The translations under genes and the position numbers were made by a program. DNA of 64,000 nucleotides, taken from SSSZ01 sp016790965 (GTDB lineage: Bacteria > Pseudomonadota > Gammaproteobacteria > Burkholderiales > Rhodocyclaceae). The DNA is taken from assembly GCA_016790965.1 (NCBI GenBank), contig JAEUNZ010000008.1, forward strand, positions 31,919-95,918, given 5' to 3'. The notes beneath the pieces were generated by a model. The model was not told the origin of the DNA. It ran no database searches and was given only the letters and a program-made list of their open reading frames with translations. Of the stretch, positions 15,480 to 24,483 are shown in pieces. Numbering within the stretch: the first letter of the stretch is position 1; each line of letters opens with the position of its first letter.

Positions 15480-16682
15480 ATGGCCGCCCACGCCGACACC
15501 GCCAGCATGGCCCTCTTTTGCGACTTCGAGAACATCGCCCTCGGGGTGCGCGACGCCAAGTACGAGAAGTTCGATATCAAGCCCATCCTGGAGCGCCTGT
15601 TGGCCAAGGGCAGCATCGTGGTCAAGAAGGCCTACTGCGACTGGGAGCGCTACAAGGGCTTCAAGGCCACCATGCACGAGGCCAATTTCGAACTGATCGA
15701 GATTCCCCACGTGCGCCAGTCGGGCAAGAACTCCGCCGACATCCGCCTGGTGGTCGATGCCCTCGACCTCTGCTACACCAAATCCCACGTGGACACTTTC
15801 GTCATCATCTCGGGGGACTCCGATTTTTCGCCCCTGGTGTCCAAGCTGCGGGAAAACGCCAAGCAGGTGATCGGGGTGGGGGTCAAGCAATCCTGCTCCG
15901 ACCTGCTCATCGCCAATTGCGACGAATTCATCTATTACGACGATCTGGTGCGCGACCGGGAAGCCCAGCGCGGCGGGGGTCGCCGGGAAAACCGCGAAGC
16001 GCAGCCCCGCCGCACGGCGGAGGAAGAGGGGGCGCGCCGGGAGGAAATGGAGGCGCGCAAGACCAAGGCCGTCGAACTGGCCGCAGCCACCTTCGCCGAC
16101 CTCATCGCCGTGCGCGGCGACCAGGAGCGCCTATGGGCCTCGGTGCTCAAGGAAGCCATCAAGCGCCGCAATCCGGGCTTCAACGAATCGTATTTCGGCT
16201 TTCGCAGCTTCGGCAACCTGCTGGAGGAAGCGGCGGCCCGGGGCCTGCTCGGTTTTGGCCGGGATGAAAAATCGGGGGCCTACGTCACCCGGGCGCCGGC
16301 GCGGCCGGTGGTCCCGGATACGCCCCCCCCGGTGGCACAGCCCGATGCTTCGCCCCCCGTTGCGGCCGCGAGCGGGAGCGACGCGGCGCTAGCCGCCGAG
16401 GCATCCGCCAGCGTGGCAGCGAGCGCCGCAGCACCCCGCCGGAGGAGTCGTGGGGGACGGAAGTCGGCTGCTGCAGAGGCGCCCCAATTCCTGGTGGCAG
16501 AGACTGTCGCCACCCCCGCTGCGGACCGCCCGCCCGCTGCCCCCTCGGGGGCGGCGACGGAGGCCACGTCCTCGTCGGTGGCCGAAGCGCCTGAAGCGGC
16601 CAAGTCCCCGCGGCGCAAGGCGCCCACCCGGAGCAGTCGGCCGCGCAAGCCCAAAGCCGCGCCGGAAGGCAGCGGCGAATAA
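15480..16682 (+). CDS. NYN-domain ribonuclease-like protein with LOTUS (OST-HTH) domain
   Basis: 400 residues. Residues 8-155 form a NYN (PIN-like) domain with acidic residues D15 (CDFEN), D87, D93 and SGDSDFS at 111-117, all positions of the metal-binding pocket. A Glu/Arg-rich linker precedes a LOTUS/OST-HTH domain (about 190-270), and the last 130 residues are Ala/Pro/Lys low complexity. Such proteins are thought to act on RNA. Start at ATG 15480 with GGAG before it. GC is high here, unlike the preceding pair, so it is probably core rather than part of the defence cassette. The stop codon is 1 bp from a family A element. Confidence 0.88.
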   Translation: MAAHADTASMALFCDFENIALGVRDAKYEKFDIKPILERLLAKGSIVVKKAYCDWERYKGFKATMHEANFELIEIPHVRQSGKNSADIRLVVDALDLCYTKSHVDTFVIISGDSDFSPLVSKLRENAKQVIGVGVKQSCSDLLIANCDEFIYYDDLVRDREAQRGGGRRENREAQPRRTAEEEGARREEMEARKTKAVELAAATFADLIAVRGDQERLWASVLKEAIKRRNPGFNESYFGFRSFGNLLEEAAARGLLGFGRDEKSGAYVTRAPARPVVPDTPPPVAQPDASPPVAAASGSDAALAAEASASVAASAAAPRRRSRGGRKSAAAEAPQFLVAETVATPAADRPPAAPSGAATEATSSSVAEAPEAAKSPRRKAPTRSSRPRKPKAAPEGSGE

Positions 16683-16683
16683 A

Positions 16684-16917
16684 CCTGGAAACCTCAGTTG
16701 GACGAGCCCGTTGGGGCGTTCGGGTGGGGGGATGGCGCGAAGCGACGACGCGGTAGGCTGACGTCTGCAAGGAGGAGCGACAAGACCAGGCGCCCGCCCG
16801 GATACGCCAGCGGGCTCGTAGCGGTGCCACCCGGTGGGTGAGTGACCACTCGTGGCGCGGAGGTCCGGGGCACAAGGCATTCCGGGACTCGACAAGCGGT
16901 CGACTGAGGTTTCCAGG
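16684..16917. mobile_element. Family A MITE-like element, copy 1 (234 bp)
   Basis: Terminal inverted repeats: left CCTGGAAACCTCAGTTGGAC, right (reverse complement) CCTGGAAACCTCAGTCGAC. The interior shares long near-identical blocks with copy 2 (20890-21124), including GGCGCGAAGCGACGACGCGG. No open frame for a transposase. It begins 1 bp after the NYN gene stop codon. Confidence 0.85.
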
Positions 16918-16972
16918 AAAGGGTTGGCCCGGGGGACCGGCCTTTGCGTTGCCCAAGGCGGCGCAGCAAAAA

Positions 16973-16996
16973 GAAACCCGCCCTGCGGCGGGTTTC
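16973..16996. terminator. Intrinsic terminator downstream of panD
   Basis: Ten-bp arms GAAACCCGCC / GGCGGGTTTC around CTGC, preceded by an A-tract (T-tract on the minus strand). Ends the panBCD transcript; could also stop readthrough from the left. Confidence 0.85.
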
Positions 16997-17015
16997 TTGC
17001 GAAAGCGCGGGCCGC

Positions 17016-17399
17016 TCAGGCGACGGCCTGGGCGGGAATCTGGTGGCCGCGGCGGGCGATGCGGTTGGCGCCGTCGACGTAGATCAGCTCCGGCGCGTAC
17101 TTGGCGAGTTCGATCTCGTTATACACGGCGAAGGTGGCGATGATGAGGATGTCGCCCGGGGCGGCCCTGCGGGCGGCGGAGCCGTTGACGGAAATGATCC
17201 CCGATCCCCGCTCGGCGCGGATGGCGTAGGTGGTGAAGCGCTCGCCGTTATTGACGTTCCAGATGTCGATCTGCTCGTACTCGCGGATATTGGCGGCATC
17301 GAGGAGGTCTTCGTCAATGGCGCAGGAACCTTCGTAGTGCAGTTCGGCATGGGTCGTGGTGACCCGGTGAAGCTTGGATTTCAGCATCGTTCTCTGCAT
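17016..17399 (-). CDS. panD: Aspartate 1-decarboxylase precursor
   Basis: 127 residues (family about 126). Converts aspartate to beta-alanine for pantothenate. The self-cleavage site is G24-S25 in HYEGSC, which generates the pyruvoyl cofactor; downstream NGSAARRAAPGD and IIATFA are family blocks. The start MQRTMLKSKLHRV matches the family N-terminus; the frame extends upstream without support. Last gene of panB-panC-panD, followed by a terminator. Confidence 0.97.
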   Translation of the reverse strand: MQRTMLKSKLHRVTTTHAELHYEGSCAIDEDLLDAANIREYEQIDIWNVNNGERFTTYAIRAERGSGIISVNGSAARRAAPGDILIIATFAVYNEIELAKYAPELIYVDGANRIARRGHQIPAQAVA

Positions 17400-17477
17400 G
17401 GCTTGACGATCCAAGGATGGGGTTGGGGAAGCGCATTGTAGCGAGTGCGATGATGAAGTCAATCGCCTCGTAAGCCT

Positions 17478-18302
17478 TTAAATCTCTAGGTTGTCGATCA
17501 GTCGGGTGTGTCCCAGACGGGAGGCGGCGAGGACGACGAGGGGCACTCCAATGGCATCGGGCGGCAGCAGGTCCGCCTGGCGGCGGATGGCGATGTAGTC
17601 GGTCTTCCAGCCGCGGGCGTCGAGGGCGTTGCGGGCGGCTGATTCAAGGGAAGCATAGTCGTCGCGACCTGCCCGGAGCGCCTCCCGAATGCGGGCCAAT
17701 TCGGCGAAGAGCCGCGGCGCTTCGGCCCGTTCGGCGGGGGTGAGGTAACCGTTGCGCGACGAGAGGGCCAGCCCGTCCGCGGCGCGCACCGTTTCGCCGC
17801 CGACGATGGCGATGGGCAGCGCGAACTGGCGCGTCATGTTGCGCAGGACCATGAGCTGCTGGTAGTCCTTTTTGCCGAAGAGGGCAGTCCGGGGCTGGAC
17901 GCAGTTGAAGAGCTTCAGCACGACCGTGGCGACGCCGCGGAAGTGGCCGGGGCGGAACTCGCCTTCCAGCAGGTTCTGGATTTCCGGCGGGTCGACCTGA
18001 TACTGCTGCGGCTCGGGGTAGAGGTCAGCCTCGGTGGGGGCGAACAGCACGTCCACCCCCGCCGCCGCGAGTTTCTCGCAATCGGCCTGGAAGGTGCGGG
18101 GGTACTTGTCGAAATCTTCGCTGGGGCCGAATTGCAGGCGATTGACGAAGATGCTGGCGACCACGGTCTCTCCATGGGCGCGGGCCTGCTCCATGAGGCT
18201 GATGTGGCCCTCGTGGAGATTGCCCATGGTGGGGACGAAGACGACCCGGCCGCGTTGGGCCAGGGTGGCGCGCAGATCGGCGATGGCGGAGACGGTGTGC
18301 AT
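17478..18302 (-). CDS. panC: Pantothenate synthetase
   Basis: 274 residues. Joins pantoate and beta-alanine with ATP. Shows VPTMGNLHEGHISLM (ATP-binding HxGH) near residue 24, FVNRLQFGPSEDFDKYPRT, and FGKKDYQQLMV. Start at the ATG 18302 that gives the usual MHTVSAIADLR beginning. Cytoplasmic; middle gene of the pan operon. Confidence 0.97.
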   Translation of the reverse strand: MHTVSAIADLRATLAQRGRVVFVPTMGNLHEGHISLMEQARAHGETVVASIFVNRLQFGPSEDFDKYPRTFQADCEKLAAAGVDVLFAPTEADLYPEPQQYQVDPPEIQNLLEGEFRPGHFRGVATVVLKLFNCVQPRTALFGKKDYQQLMVLRNMTRQFALPIAIVGGETVRAADGLALSSRNGYLTPAERAEAPRLFAELARIREALRAGRDDYASLESAARNALDARGWKTDYIAIRRQADLLPPDAIGVPLVVLAASRLGHTRLIDNLEI

Positions 18303-18395
18303 TCGGGGGAACGGGTGAAGGGGATGGGGGAAGGGAGGCGGCGTGAAACGGTTGTCCACGCTTCGCCTTTCACTGTCGACGTCCAGTGAACGTCC

Positions 18396-19214
18396 TCAAC
18401 TGGCGTAGGTATGCTCCGCGGCCGGGAAGGAGCCGTCCTTGACGGCTTTGACGTAGGCTTCCACGGCGCCCCTCAGGCTGCCGGCGCCTTCCATGAAGTT
18501 GCGCACGAAGCGGGGCTTCCTGCCAGGGGCGACGTCGAGCATGTCGTGCAGGACCAGCACCTGGCCCGAGCAATCCGCCCCGGCGCCGATGCCGATGGTG
18601 GGGATGGCGAGGCGCGCGGTGACGAGGGAGGCCAGGGGGGCGGGAATGGCTTCCAGCACGATGAGAGTGGCGCCCGCTTCCTGGAGTGCCACGGCGTCGG
18701 CTAGCAGCTGGGCGGCACCGGCGTCGTCCCGTCCCTGGACCTTGAAACCGCCCAGCTGATGGACAGATTGGGGGGTGAGCCCCACGTGGGCGCAGACTGG
18801 AATGCCGCGGCGGGTGAGGAATCGGGTGCTTTCCACCATGTCCTCGCCGCCTTCCAGCTTGACCATGTGGGCGCCGGCAGCCATCAGGCGGGCGGCATTG
18901 GCGAAAGTCTCCTGGGGGGAAACCTGGAAGCTGCCGAAAGGCATGTCGGCGACGATGAGGGCACGCTTCGAGCCCCGGGCCACGGCGCCGGTGTGGTAGG
19001 CGATGTCGTCCAGGGTCACGGGAAGGGTGGAGTCATGGCCCTGCAGGACCATACCCAGGGAGTCGCCGATGAGCAGGACCTCGACGCCGCAATCGTCCAG
19101 AAGACGGGCGAAGCTGGCGTCGTAGCAGGTCAGGACGGCGATCTTCTCGCCGCCTTCCTTCAAGCGGGCGAGGTCGACATGGGTCAGGCGACGGCTGGGG
19201 GCTTGGGCCGACAA
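18396..19214 (-). CDS. panB: 3-methyl-2-oxobutanoate hydroxymethyltransferase
   Basis: 272 residues. First committed step to pantothenate (ketoisovalerate plus methylene-THF to ketopantoate). Shows KIAVLTCYDASFARLLD, LLIGDSLGMVLQGHDSTLPV, a metal-binding Asp/Glu set (VKLEGGEDM), and HVGLTPQS. First gene of the pan operon. Confidence 0.97.
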   Translation of the reverse strand: MSAQAPSRRLTHVDLARLKEGGEKIAVLTCYDASFARLLDDCGVEVLLIGDSLGMVLQGHDSTLPVTLDDIAYHTGAVARGSKRALIVADMPFGSFQVSPQETFANAARLMAAGAHMVKLEGGEDMVESTRFLTRRGIPVCAHVGLTPQSVHQLGGFKVQGRDDAGAAQLLADAVALQEAGATLIVLEAIPAPLASLVTARLAIPTIGIGAGADCSGQVLVLHDMLDVAPGRKPRFVRNFMEGAGSLRGAVEAYVKAVKDGSFPAAEHTYAS

Positions 19215-19255
19215 GGGAAGCTCCGGATCAGGGGGTCAGGGGGCGAAGAAGCTCA

Positions 19256-19391
19256 GAGCCCGTGAATTTTTCGGGCGCGCCCGAGCGGCGTGCCCAGGCG
19301 TGCACGATCAAGGCGCCAAGCACAGCCATAGCTTGGGCTATGGCGAGCATTGGCAACGTCGGGCGGGGGCGCATGAATTTTCACAGGCTCT
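19256..19391. repeat. Family B inverted-repeat element, copy 1 (about 136 bp)
   Basis: Ends AGAGCCCGTGAATTTTT and, on the other side reversed, AGAGCCTGTGAAAATTCATG. The interior CGGGCGCGCCCGAGCGGCGT and ATCAAGGCGCCAAGCACAGC recur in copy 2 at 45851-46011 in opposite orientation. It abuts the stop codon of the chemoreceptor gene (19391-19393). No coding capacity. Confidence 0.75.
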
Positions 19392-20518
19392 CAGTGCGGG
19401 GCGCAGAGGATGTCCGGGTTGTTGACCCCGTGCTGGGCCATGCGTTCCAGGCAGGCGAGCACTTCCATGCTGGCGCTTTCCATGAGGGAGATGCAGTCGG
19501 TGCCGCCGGCGAAGTCGCCGTTGCGGAAACGCTGCACTGCCTCGCGGCCGTGCTTGTGTACGGCCAGGTGCGGGGTTTCCATGGCGGCGTAGCCGTCCAG
19601 GCGCGAGAAACACGCCTTGCCGTCGCCCTCGTAGTACCACTTGCCCAGGCGGCAGGCCGTGTGGTCGGCGAAATCGGAGGCCGATTTGGGCGAGGAGCCG
19701 AAGAATACCTTGTAGATTTCGAACTTGTAGACCAGATGGTCCATCTTGGCCAGTTCGGTGAAGCTGCGCAGGGCCGAGATGGCGATATCGCGTTCCATCT
19801 TGCGCGAGGCGTCGATGATGCCGTCGATGCGCTGGGAGGCTTCGTTGCCGTCGGCGCCGAAGCCGGAAGACTTGGCGGCCAGTTTTTCCATGGCGCTGTG
19901 GGCGCTGGTCGTTTCCTGGCTGATGGCCTGCACCAGGGCGGAAATGTCGTTGGTCGCCTTGGAAGTGCGTTCTGCGAGCTTTCTGACCTCATCGGCCACC
20001 ACGGCGAAGCCGCGGCCGGCCTCGCCGGCCCGGGCCGCTTCGATGGCGGCGTTGAGGGCCAGCAGGTTGGTCTGGTCGGCGATTTCCTTGATGAGGGAGA
20101 GGATGCTGCCGATCTTGTTGGCGCTCTCGTTCAGGCCCACCACCTTTTCCATGGTGCCGTGGGAATCCGCGGCCAGGGAGCCCAGGTCGGTGCTGATGCG
20201 TTGCATGAGTTCGCTGCTGTCGGCGGAAGTGTTGGCGGCGACGATGGCCTCATCCTTGGTGCTGCGCAGGTCGCCGGCCAGGAGGGCGAGGGTCTGCTGG
20301 GAGGCTTGCAGGGAGGAGCCGAAGGATTCCAGGTTCTTGAGCAGCAAATCCCAGGCCCCCGAATTGCGGTTGTTGCTGTCGAGTTGATTCTGCAAGGTCT
20401 GGCGCCGACTTTCGCTGTCGCTCAACTGGTTGCGCAGGAGCGAGCTTTCGTTTTCCAGTTGGGTGATGCGTGCGCGTGCTTCTTCGAGTTCCCGGGAATT
20501 CCCGCCAAACAATCCCAT
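19391..20518 (-). CDS. Soluble methyl-accepting chemotaxis protein with CZB domain
   Basis: 375 residues, no membrane segment. An N-terminal coiled coil (about 8-50) leads to the methyl-accepting signalling hairpin (IKEIADQTNLLALNAAIEAARAGEAGRGFAVVADEVRKLAER), and a C-terminal chemoreceptor zinc-binding (CZB) domain with His/Cys ligands in HLVYKFEIYK, HTACRLGKWYY and HLAVHKHG. Such receptors sense cytoplasmic zinc or hypochlorous acid and signal to CheA. Start at 20518 behind GGAGGAGG. A family B repeat touches the stop codon. Confidence 0.93.
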   Translation of the reverse strand: MGLFGGNSRELEEARARITQLENESSLLRNQLSDSESRRQTLQNQLDSNNRNSGAWDLLLKNLESFGSSLQASQQTLALLAGDLRSTKDEAIVAANTSADSSELMQRISTDLGSLAADSHGTMEKVVGLNESANKIGSILSLIKEIADQTNLLALNAAIEAARAGEAGRGFAVVADEVRKLAERTSKATNDISALVQAISQETTSAHSAMEKLAAKSSGFGADGNEASQRIDGIIDASRKMERDIAISALRSFTELAKMDHLVYKFEIYKVFFGSSPKSASDFADHTACRLGKWYYEGDGKACFSRLDGYAAMETPHLAVHKHGREAVQRFRNGDFAGGTDCISLMESASMEVLACLERMAQHGVNNPDILCAPH

Positions 20519-20541
20519 GATGCCTCCTCCTTTATTGGTCT

Positions 20542-20889
20542 TCAGGGCCGAAAGGCAAAGTATATCGCCCCCAGCATGCACAACGCAGCCCACAGATAGT
20601 CGAGTTTGAGGGGCTGGTTCATGTAGAAGACGACGAAGGGGACGAAGACCGTGAGGGTGATGACCTCCTGCAGGATCTTCAACTGGGCCAGGGAAAGCTC
20701 CGTGTTGCCGATGCGGTTGGCCGGCACCTGGATCAGGTATTCGAAGAGCGCGATGCCCCAGGAGATCAGGGCTGCCACCCACCAGGGCCTCTCGTTGAGA
20801 TGCTTGAGATGGGCGTACCAGGCGAAGGTCATGAAGACGTTGGACAGCGCCAGCAGGATGACGGTCTGCCAGAGGACGGGGAGGTTCAT
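20542..20889 (-). CDS. DUF486 family small membrane protein
   Basis: 115 residues with four predicted helices (drug/metabolite-transporter half-size type). The block FMTFAWYAHLKHL is the DUF486 signature. Transported compound unknown. A family A element ends one base before its ATG, so any promoter must lie within or beyond the element, and the native Shine-Dalgarno appears replaced by element sequence. Confidence 0.88.
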   Translation of the reverse strand: MNLPVLWQTVILLALSNVFMTFAWYAHLKHLNERPWWVAALISWGIALFEYLIQVPANRIGNTELSLAQLKILQEVITLTVFVPFVVFYMNQPLKLDYLWAALCMLGAIYFAFRP

Positions 20890-21124
20890 CCTGGAAACCT
20901 CAGTTGGACGGGTCCGTTGGTGCGTTCGGGCGGGTGTTTGGCGCGAAGCGACGACGCGGCAGGCTGATGCCTGCGAGAAGGAGCGACAAAGCCAGGCGCC
21001 CGCCTGGATGCGCCAGCGGGCCCGTAGCGCCGCCACACGATCGGTGAGCGATTCGGCGGGGCGCAATGTTCAAGGGCGGAAGGCATTCCGGGCTTCGACC
21101 AGCGGTCAACTGAGGTTTTTTAGG
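20890..21124. mobile_element. Family A MITE-like element, copy 2 (235 bp)
   Basis: Left end CCTGGAAACCTCAGTTGGAC; right end reversed CCTAAAAAACCTCAGTTGACC. Same length and interior as copy 1. It fills precisely the gap between the folK stop codon (21126) and the DUF486 start codon (20889). Confidence 0.85.
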
Positions 21125-21125
21125 A

Positions 21126-21602
21126 TCATAGGCGCTCGATGTTTTGCAGGGCCACCGCCGGCAACCAGGCAGCGACACTGCCGCGGCCGGGCAGGACGAG
21201 GTCGGGAGCGATTTCGCCCAGGGGGGCGAGGACGAAGGCCCTGAGATGCAGGCGCGGATGGGGCAGGGTCAGGGCAGGAGTCGCCAGCACCGTGTCACCG
21301 TGCAGCAGGAGATCGAGGTCGAGGCTGCGGGGGCCGTTCCTTTCCCGCCGCAGGCGCCCGGCGGACGCTTCCACCGCGAGCAGCGCGGCGAGCAGATCCA
21401 GGGGCGAGCACTCGGTGTCCAGGGCGGCGGCGGCATTGATGAAATCAGGCTGGGCGGCGAGGCCCACAGGCGCCGTGCGGTAGAGGGAGGAGCGGGCTGC
21501 CAGTGTTGTCCGGGGCAGTGCGGCCAGGGCGTCGAAGGCTGCCTGTACGGCAGCAACCGGGTCGCCCAGGTTGGCGCCCAGGGCCACGTAGGCGCGGGTC
21601 AT
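21126..21602 (-). CDS. folK: HPPK, folate biosynthesis pyrophosphokinase
   Basis: 158 residues. Transfers pyrophosphate from ATP to 6-hydroxymethyl-dihydropterin. Family motifs: YVALGANLGDP at the start, RSSLYRTAPVG, DFINAAA, RNGPRSLDLDLLL (substrate and metal site), and LPHPRLHLRAFVLAPL. ATGA overlap with pcnB, as in many betaproteobacteria. Confidence 0.96.
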   Translation of the reverse strand: MTRAYVALGANLGDPVAAVQAAFDALAALPRTTLAARSSLYRTAPVGLAAQPDFINAAAALDTECSPLDLLAALLAVEASAGRLRRERNGPRSLDLDLLLHGDTVLATPALTLPHPRLHLRAFVLAPLGEIAPDLVLPGRGSVAAWLPAVALQNIERL

Positions 21603-22942
21603 TCGGCGGCGGAGGCGGAATTCCCGCTTGCGCCGGGCTTGCGCCGGCGGCGACGACGCTTCTTGTCGCCGGCCTTTTCCGGTTGCAGAAGGGCCGCCCG
21701 GGCTTCCCCGTCGGCGTTCTGGAACTCGGTCCACCAGCGGGCCAGTTCGCCGTCGATCTCGCCGGCTTCCGCCCGTAGCAGGAGGAAATCGTAGGCCGCC
21801 CGAAAGCGCGGCTGCTCGAGGACGGCGTAGGGCCGTTTGCCGGCGCGGCTGTCGAAGCGCGGCTGCAGAGCCCAGATTTCCTTGATGTCGCCGGCGATGC
21901 GGCGGGTGATGGCCAGTTTTTCCGCCTGGCTGTCGAGCACATCGTCCATGGCTTGGTAAAGCGCCGGGATGGGCAGATCGCCCTTGCCCTTGTTCTTGTC
22001 CCACTGGGCCAGGACCTCGTGCCAGAGCAGGGTGGCGAAGAGGAAACCGGGGGAGATGGGCTTGCCCTGCTTTACCCGGGCGTCGGTATTGCCTAGGGAG
22101 AGCATGACGAACTTTTCCCCCATGGGCTGCTCAAGGATCACGTCCAGCAGGGGCAGGAGGCCGTGGTGCAGGCCCTCTTCCCGTAACTGGGTGAGGCATT
22201 TGACGGAATGGCCCGAGGTGAGGAGCTTCAACATTTCGTCGAAGAGGCGCGCAGGGGGCACGTTCTCCAGCAGTTCCGCCATTTCGCGGATGGGCTTCCT
22301 CGCCGCCGGGTCGATGATCAGCCCCAGCTTGGCGGCGAGGCGCACGGCCCGCAGCATGCGCACCGGGTCTTCCCGGTAGCGCTTCTTCGGCTCGCCGATC
22401 ATGCGCAGGGTCTTCTGCTTCAGGTCGGCGACTCCGTGGTGGTAATCCACCACCGCCTCGGTGGCCGGGTCGTAATAGAGCGCGTTGGCGGTGAAGTCCC
22501 GCCGGGCGGCGTCCTCGGCCTGGCTGCCGAAGACGTTGTCGTGCAGCACGCGGCCGTGCTCGTCGGTCTTGGCGTCGTCGCCCAGCATGCCGCGGAATGT
22601 CGTCACCTCCAGGGTCTCCTGGCCCATCATCACATGCACGATCTGGAAGCGGCGGCCGATGATGCGGGAGCGGCGGAAGTAGCGGCGAATCTGCTCCGGC
22701 GTGGCGTCGGTGGCCACGTCGAAATCCTTGGGCTCGGCGCCGATCAGCAGGTCGCGCACCGCGCCGCCCACCACGTAGGCCTTGTGGCCGTGGCTTTGCA
22801 GGGTCTCGCACACCCGGCGGCTGCCGGAACTGACGCGGTCGCGGGTAATGCCGTGGCTGGCCACGGGAATGACCGCTGGTTCGAGCTTGCCGGGGGCGGC
22901 CTTCTTGCCGCCGAAGACGCGGGAAATGAGTTTGCGGATCAC
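21599..22942 (-). CDS. pcnB: Poly(A) polymerase I
   Basis: 447 residues. Nucleotidyltransferase head with GGAVRDLL and DFDVATDATP (catalytic Asp pair), RRDFTANALYYD, and the C-terminal PAP/tRNA-CCA domain with a basic tail (KKRRRRRRKPG). Polyadenylates RNA 3' ends for decay. The pcnB rather than cca call rests on the N-terminal basic extension and the neighbour folK. Confidence 0.94.
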   Translation of the reverse strand: MIRKLISRVFGGKKAAPGKLEPAVIPVASHGITRDRVSSGSRRVCETLQSHGHKAYVVGGAVRDLLIGAEPKDFDVATDATPEQIRRYFRRSRIIGRRFQIVHVMMGQETLEVTTFRGMLGDDAKTDEHGRVLHDNVFGSQAEDAARRDFTANALYYDPATEAVVDYHHGVADLKQKTLRMIGEPKKRYREDPVRMLRAVRLAAKLGLIIDPAARKPIREMAELLENVPPARLFDEMLKLLTSGHSVKCLTQLREEGLHHGLLPLLDVILEQPMGEKFVMLSLGNTDARVKQGKPISPGFLFATLLWHEVLAQWDKNKGKGDLPIPALYQAMDDVLDSQAEKLAITRRIAGDIKEIWALQPRFDSRAGKRPYAVLEQPRFRAAYDFLLLRAEAGEIDGELARWWTEFQNADGEARAALLQPEKAGDKKRRRRRRKPGASGNSASAAE

Positions 22943-22986
22943 GGGAAGCCGGTTCGGTGCGGCAAAGCCGCGGAAAAACGCGGATT

Positions 22987-23649
22987 CTACCGCAGAGTGA
23001 TGATTTTCCAGCCCATTTCGCTGGCGTGGGCGCGCAGGGTATCGTCCGGGTCCACCGCCACCGGGGTATCGACGGTGGAAAGGAGCGGCAGATCGTTGAG
23101 GGAATCACTGTAGAAAGTGCTCTTCTCGAAGCTTCCCCAGCAAAGACCCAGGGATTCAAGCCAGGCCTCCGTGCGCAGGATCTTGCCTTCCCGGAACGAA
23201 GGCGTGCCCCGGGCGCGGCCGGTAAAGCGGCCGTCTTCCCACTCCGGCACCGTGGCGATCAGGTGCGCCACGCCGAACTCCCGGGCGATGGGCCCGGTGA
23301 CGAAACTGTTGGTGGCGGTGACCAGGGCGCACAGATCGCCGCCATTCAGGTGCTGCCGCACCAGCGCTCGGGCCGCGTCGCCGATCAGCGGGCGGATGTG
23401 GCGCTCCAGATACTCGGCGTGCCAGGCATCGAGTTCGGCCCGCGGGTGGCGGGTCAGAGGAGCCAGCTGGAAGGCCAGGAAAGCCTGGATATCCAGGGTG
23501 CCGGCCTTGTACTGCTCGTAAAACTCGATGTTCTTGGCTTCCTGGATTTCCCGGTCGACCACCCCCTTGCCGATGAGGAACTGGGCCCACTCGAAATCGG
23601 AGTCGCCGGAGAGAAGGGTATTGTCGAGGTCGAAGAGAGCGAGGTTCAT
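22987..23649 (-). CDS. HAD-superfamily phosphatase (SerB-like, HAD-IB)
   Basis: 220 residues. Motif I DLDNTLL at residues 7-13, motif II TATNS, motif III KSTFYSDSLNDLPLL. The HAD-IB group includes phosphoserine phosphatase-like enzymes; this type often lies beside pcnB-folK in betaproteobacteria. Substrate not determinable. Start at ATG 23649 gives MNLALFDLDNT. Confidence 0.88.
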   Translation of the reverse strand: MNLALFDLDNTLLSGDSDFEWAQFLIGKGVVDREIQEAKNIEFYEQYKAGTLDIQAFLAFQLAPLTRHPRAELDAWHAEYLERHIRPLIGDAARALVRQHLNGGDLCALVTATNSFVTGPIAREFGVAHLIATVPEWEDGRFTGRARGTPSFREGKILRTEAWLESLGLCWGSFEKSTFYSDSLNDLPLLSTVDTPVAVDPDDTLRAHASEMGWKIITLR

Positions 23650-23794
23650 GGGGAATACCTTGGTGTGGAGACTTGGAGGCGAGCGGTCATGGTAAAAGTG
23701 GCGGGCGTTCGAGTCAGTCGGCATCGCGGTGATGGGTCACTTGACGTGCAACCAAAGTGCAACCATAGTGGTTCCACCTTGCTTGGAGACGGCC

Positions 23795-24040
23795 GTGCCC
23801 ACAACGTTAACGCTGAAAAACATTCCCGATGCGGTGTACGAGAAATTGAAACTCGCTGCGCAAAATCACCGTCGCAGCCTGAACAGCGAAGCCATTGTCT
23901 GCCTCGAATCGGTGCTGCTTCCCACCCGGATGACGCCCGGCGAGCGGCTGGCACGGGCTCGCGAACTGCGCGCCCTGCTTCCCCAGGGAGCGTTTCGAGC
24001 CGAGGACATCGACGCGGCCAAACGCGAGGGCCGCCCATGA
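23795..24040 (+). CDS. FitA/VapB-type antitoxin
   Basis: 81 residues from a GTG start with GGAG upstream. The N-terminus TLTLKNIPDAVYEKLKLAAQNHRRSLNSEA is a ribbon-helix-helix DNA-binding domain of the FitA/Arc type; the C-terminal half would wrap the toxin. Overlaps the toxin by ATGA. It neutralises the PIN RNase and represses the operon. Confidence 0.88.
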   Translation: MPTTLTLKNIPDAVYEKLKLAAQNHRRSLNSEAIVCLESVLLPTRMTPGERLARARELRALLPQGAFRAEDIDAAKREGRP

Positions 24041-24432
24041 TCGTGGTCGACTCGAACGTGATCGCGTACTTGTATCTGCCCGGCGAGCACACCGCAGCCG
24101 CGGAAGCCCTGCTGGAACAAGACCCCGAATGGGCGGCTCCGCTGCTCTGGCGTAGTGAGTTTCGCAACATATTGCTGGGCTACCTGCGGCGCCAGGCTAT
24201 TTCCTTCGCGCAGGCGATGGACCTGCAAAGTGAAGCGGAACGCCTGCTGGAAGGGGCGGAGTTCGAGGTCGACTCCCTTGCTGTGCTCGAACTCGCCCGC
24301 GACAGCGATTGCTCCGCATACGACTGCGAGTTCGTCGCCCTGGCAATGAAGCTCGACACCCAGTTGGTGACCATGGACAAGAAACTGCTGCGAGCTTTTC
24401 CGAAACGGGCCATGGGTTTGTCTGGGGGCTGA
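24037..24432 (+). CDS. VapC/FitB-type PIN-domain toxin
   Basis: 131 residues. PIN-domain RNase with acidic residues D5, E41, D96 and D114 in place (VVDSNVIAY, SEFRN, AYDCEFVALA, TMDKKL). In this family the target is usually initiator tRNA or another structured RNA. Starts in the ATGA overlap with the antitoxin. GC is close to the chromosome, so an old acquisition is possible. Confidence 0.9.
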   Translation: MIVVDSNVIAYLYLPGEHTAAAEALLEQDPEWAAPLLWRSEFRNILLGYLRRQAISFAQAMDLQSEAERLLEGAEFEVDSLAVLELARDSDCSAYDCEFVALAMKLDTQLVTMDKKLLRAFPKRAMGLSGG

Positions 24433-24483
24433 TTCTCTGGCTTGAGTGGGAACTGACGTCCAGTCCAGAATGGTTTTTCTACA

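Noticed and set aside
15480..16682. NYN-LOTUS gene as a third member of the methyltransferase-nuclease cassette
   Set aside because: It has its own ribosome site, a 65-bp gap, host-like high GC and a separate domain history; such genes are common chromosomal genes in proteobacteria.
16684..21124. Family A repeats as a CRISPR array
   Set aside because: Only dispersed single copies with terminal inverted repeats; no regular repeat-spacer pattern.
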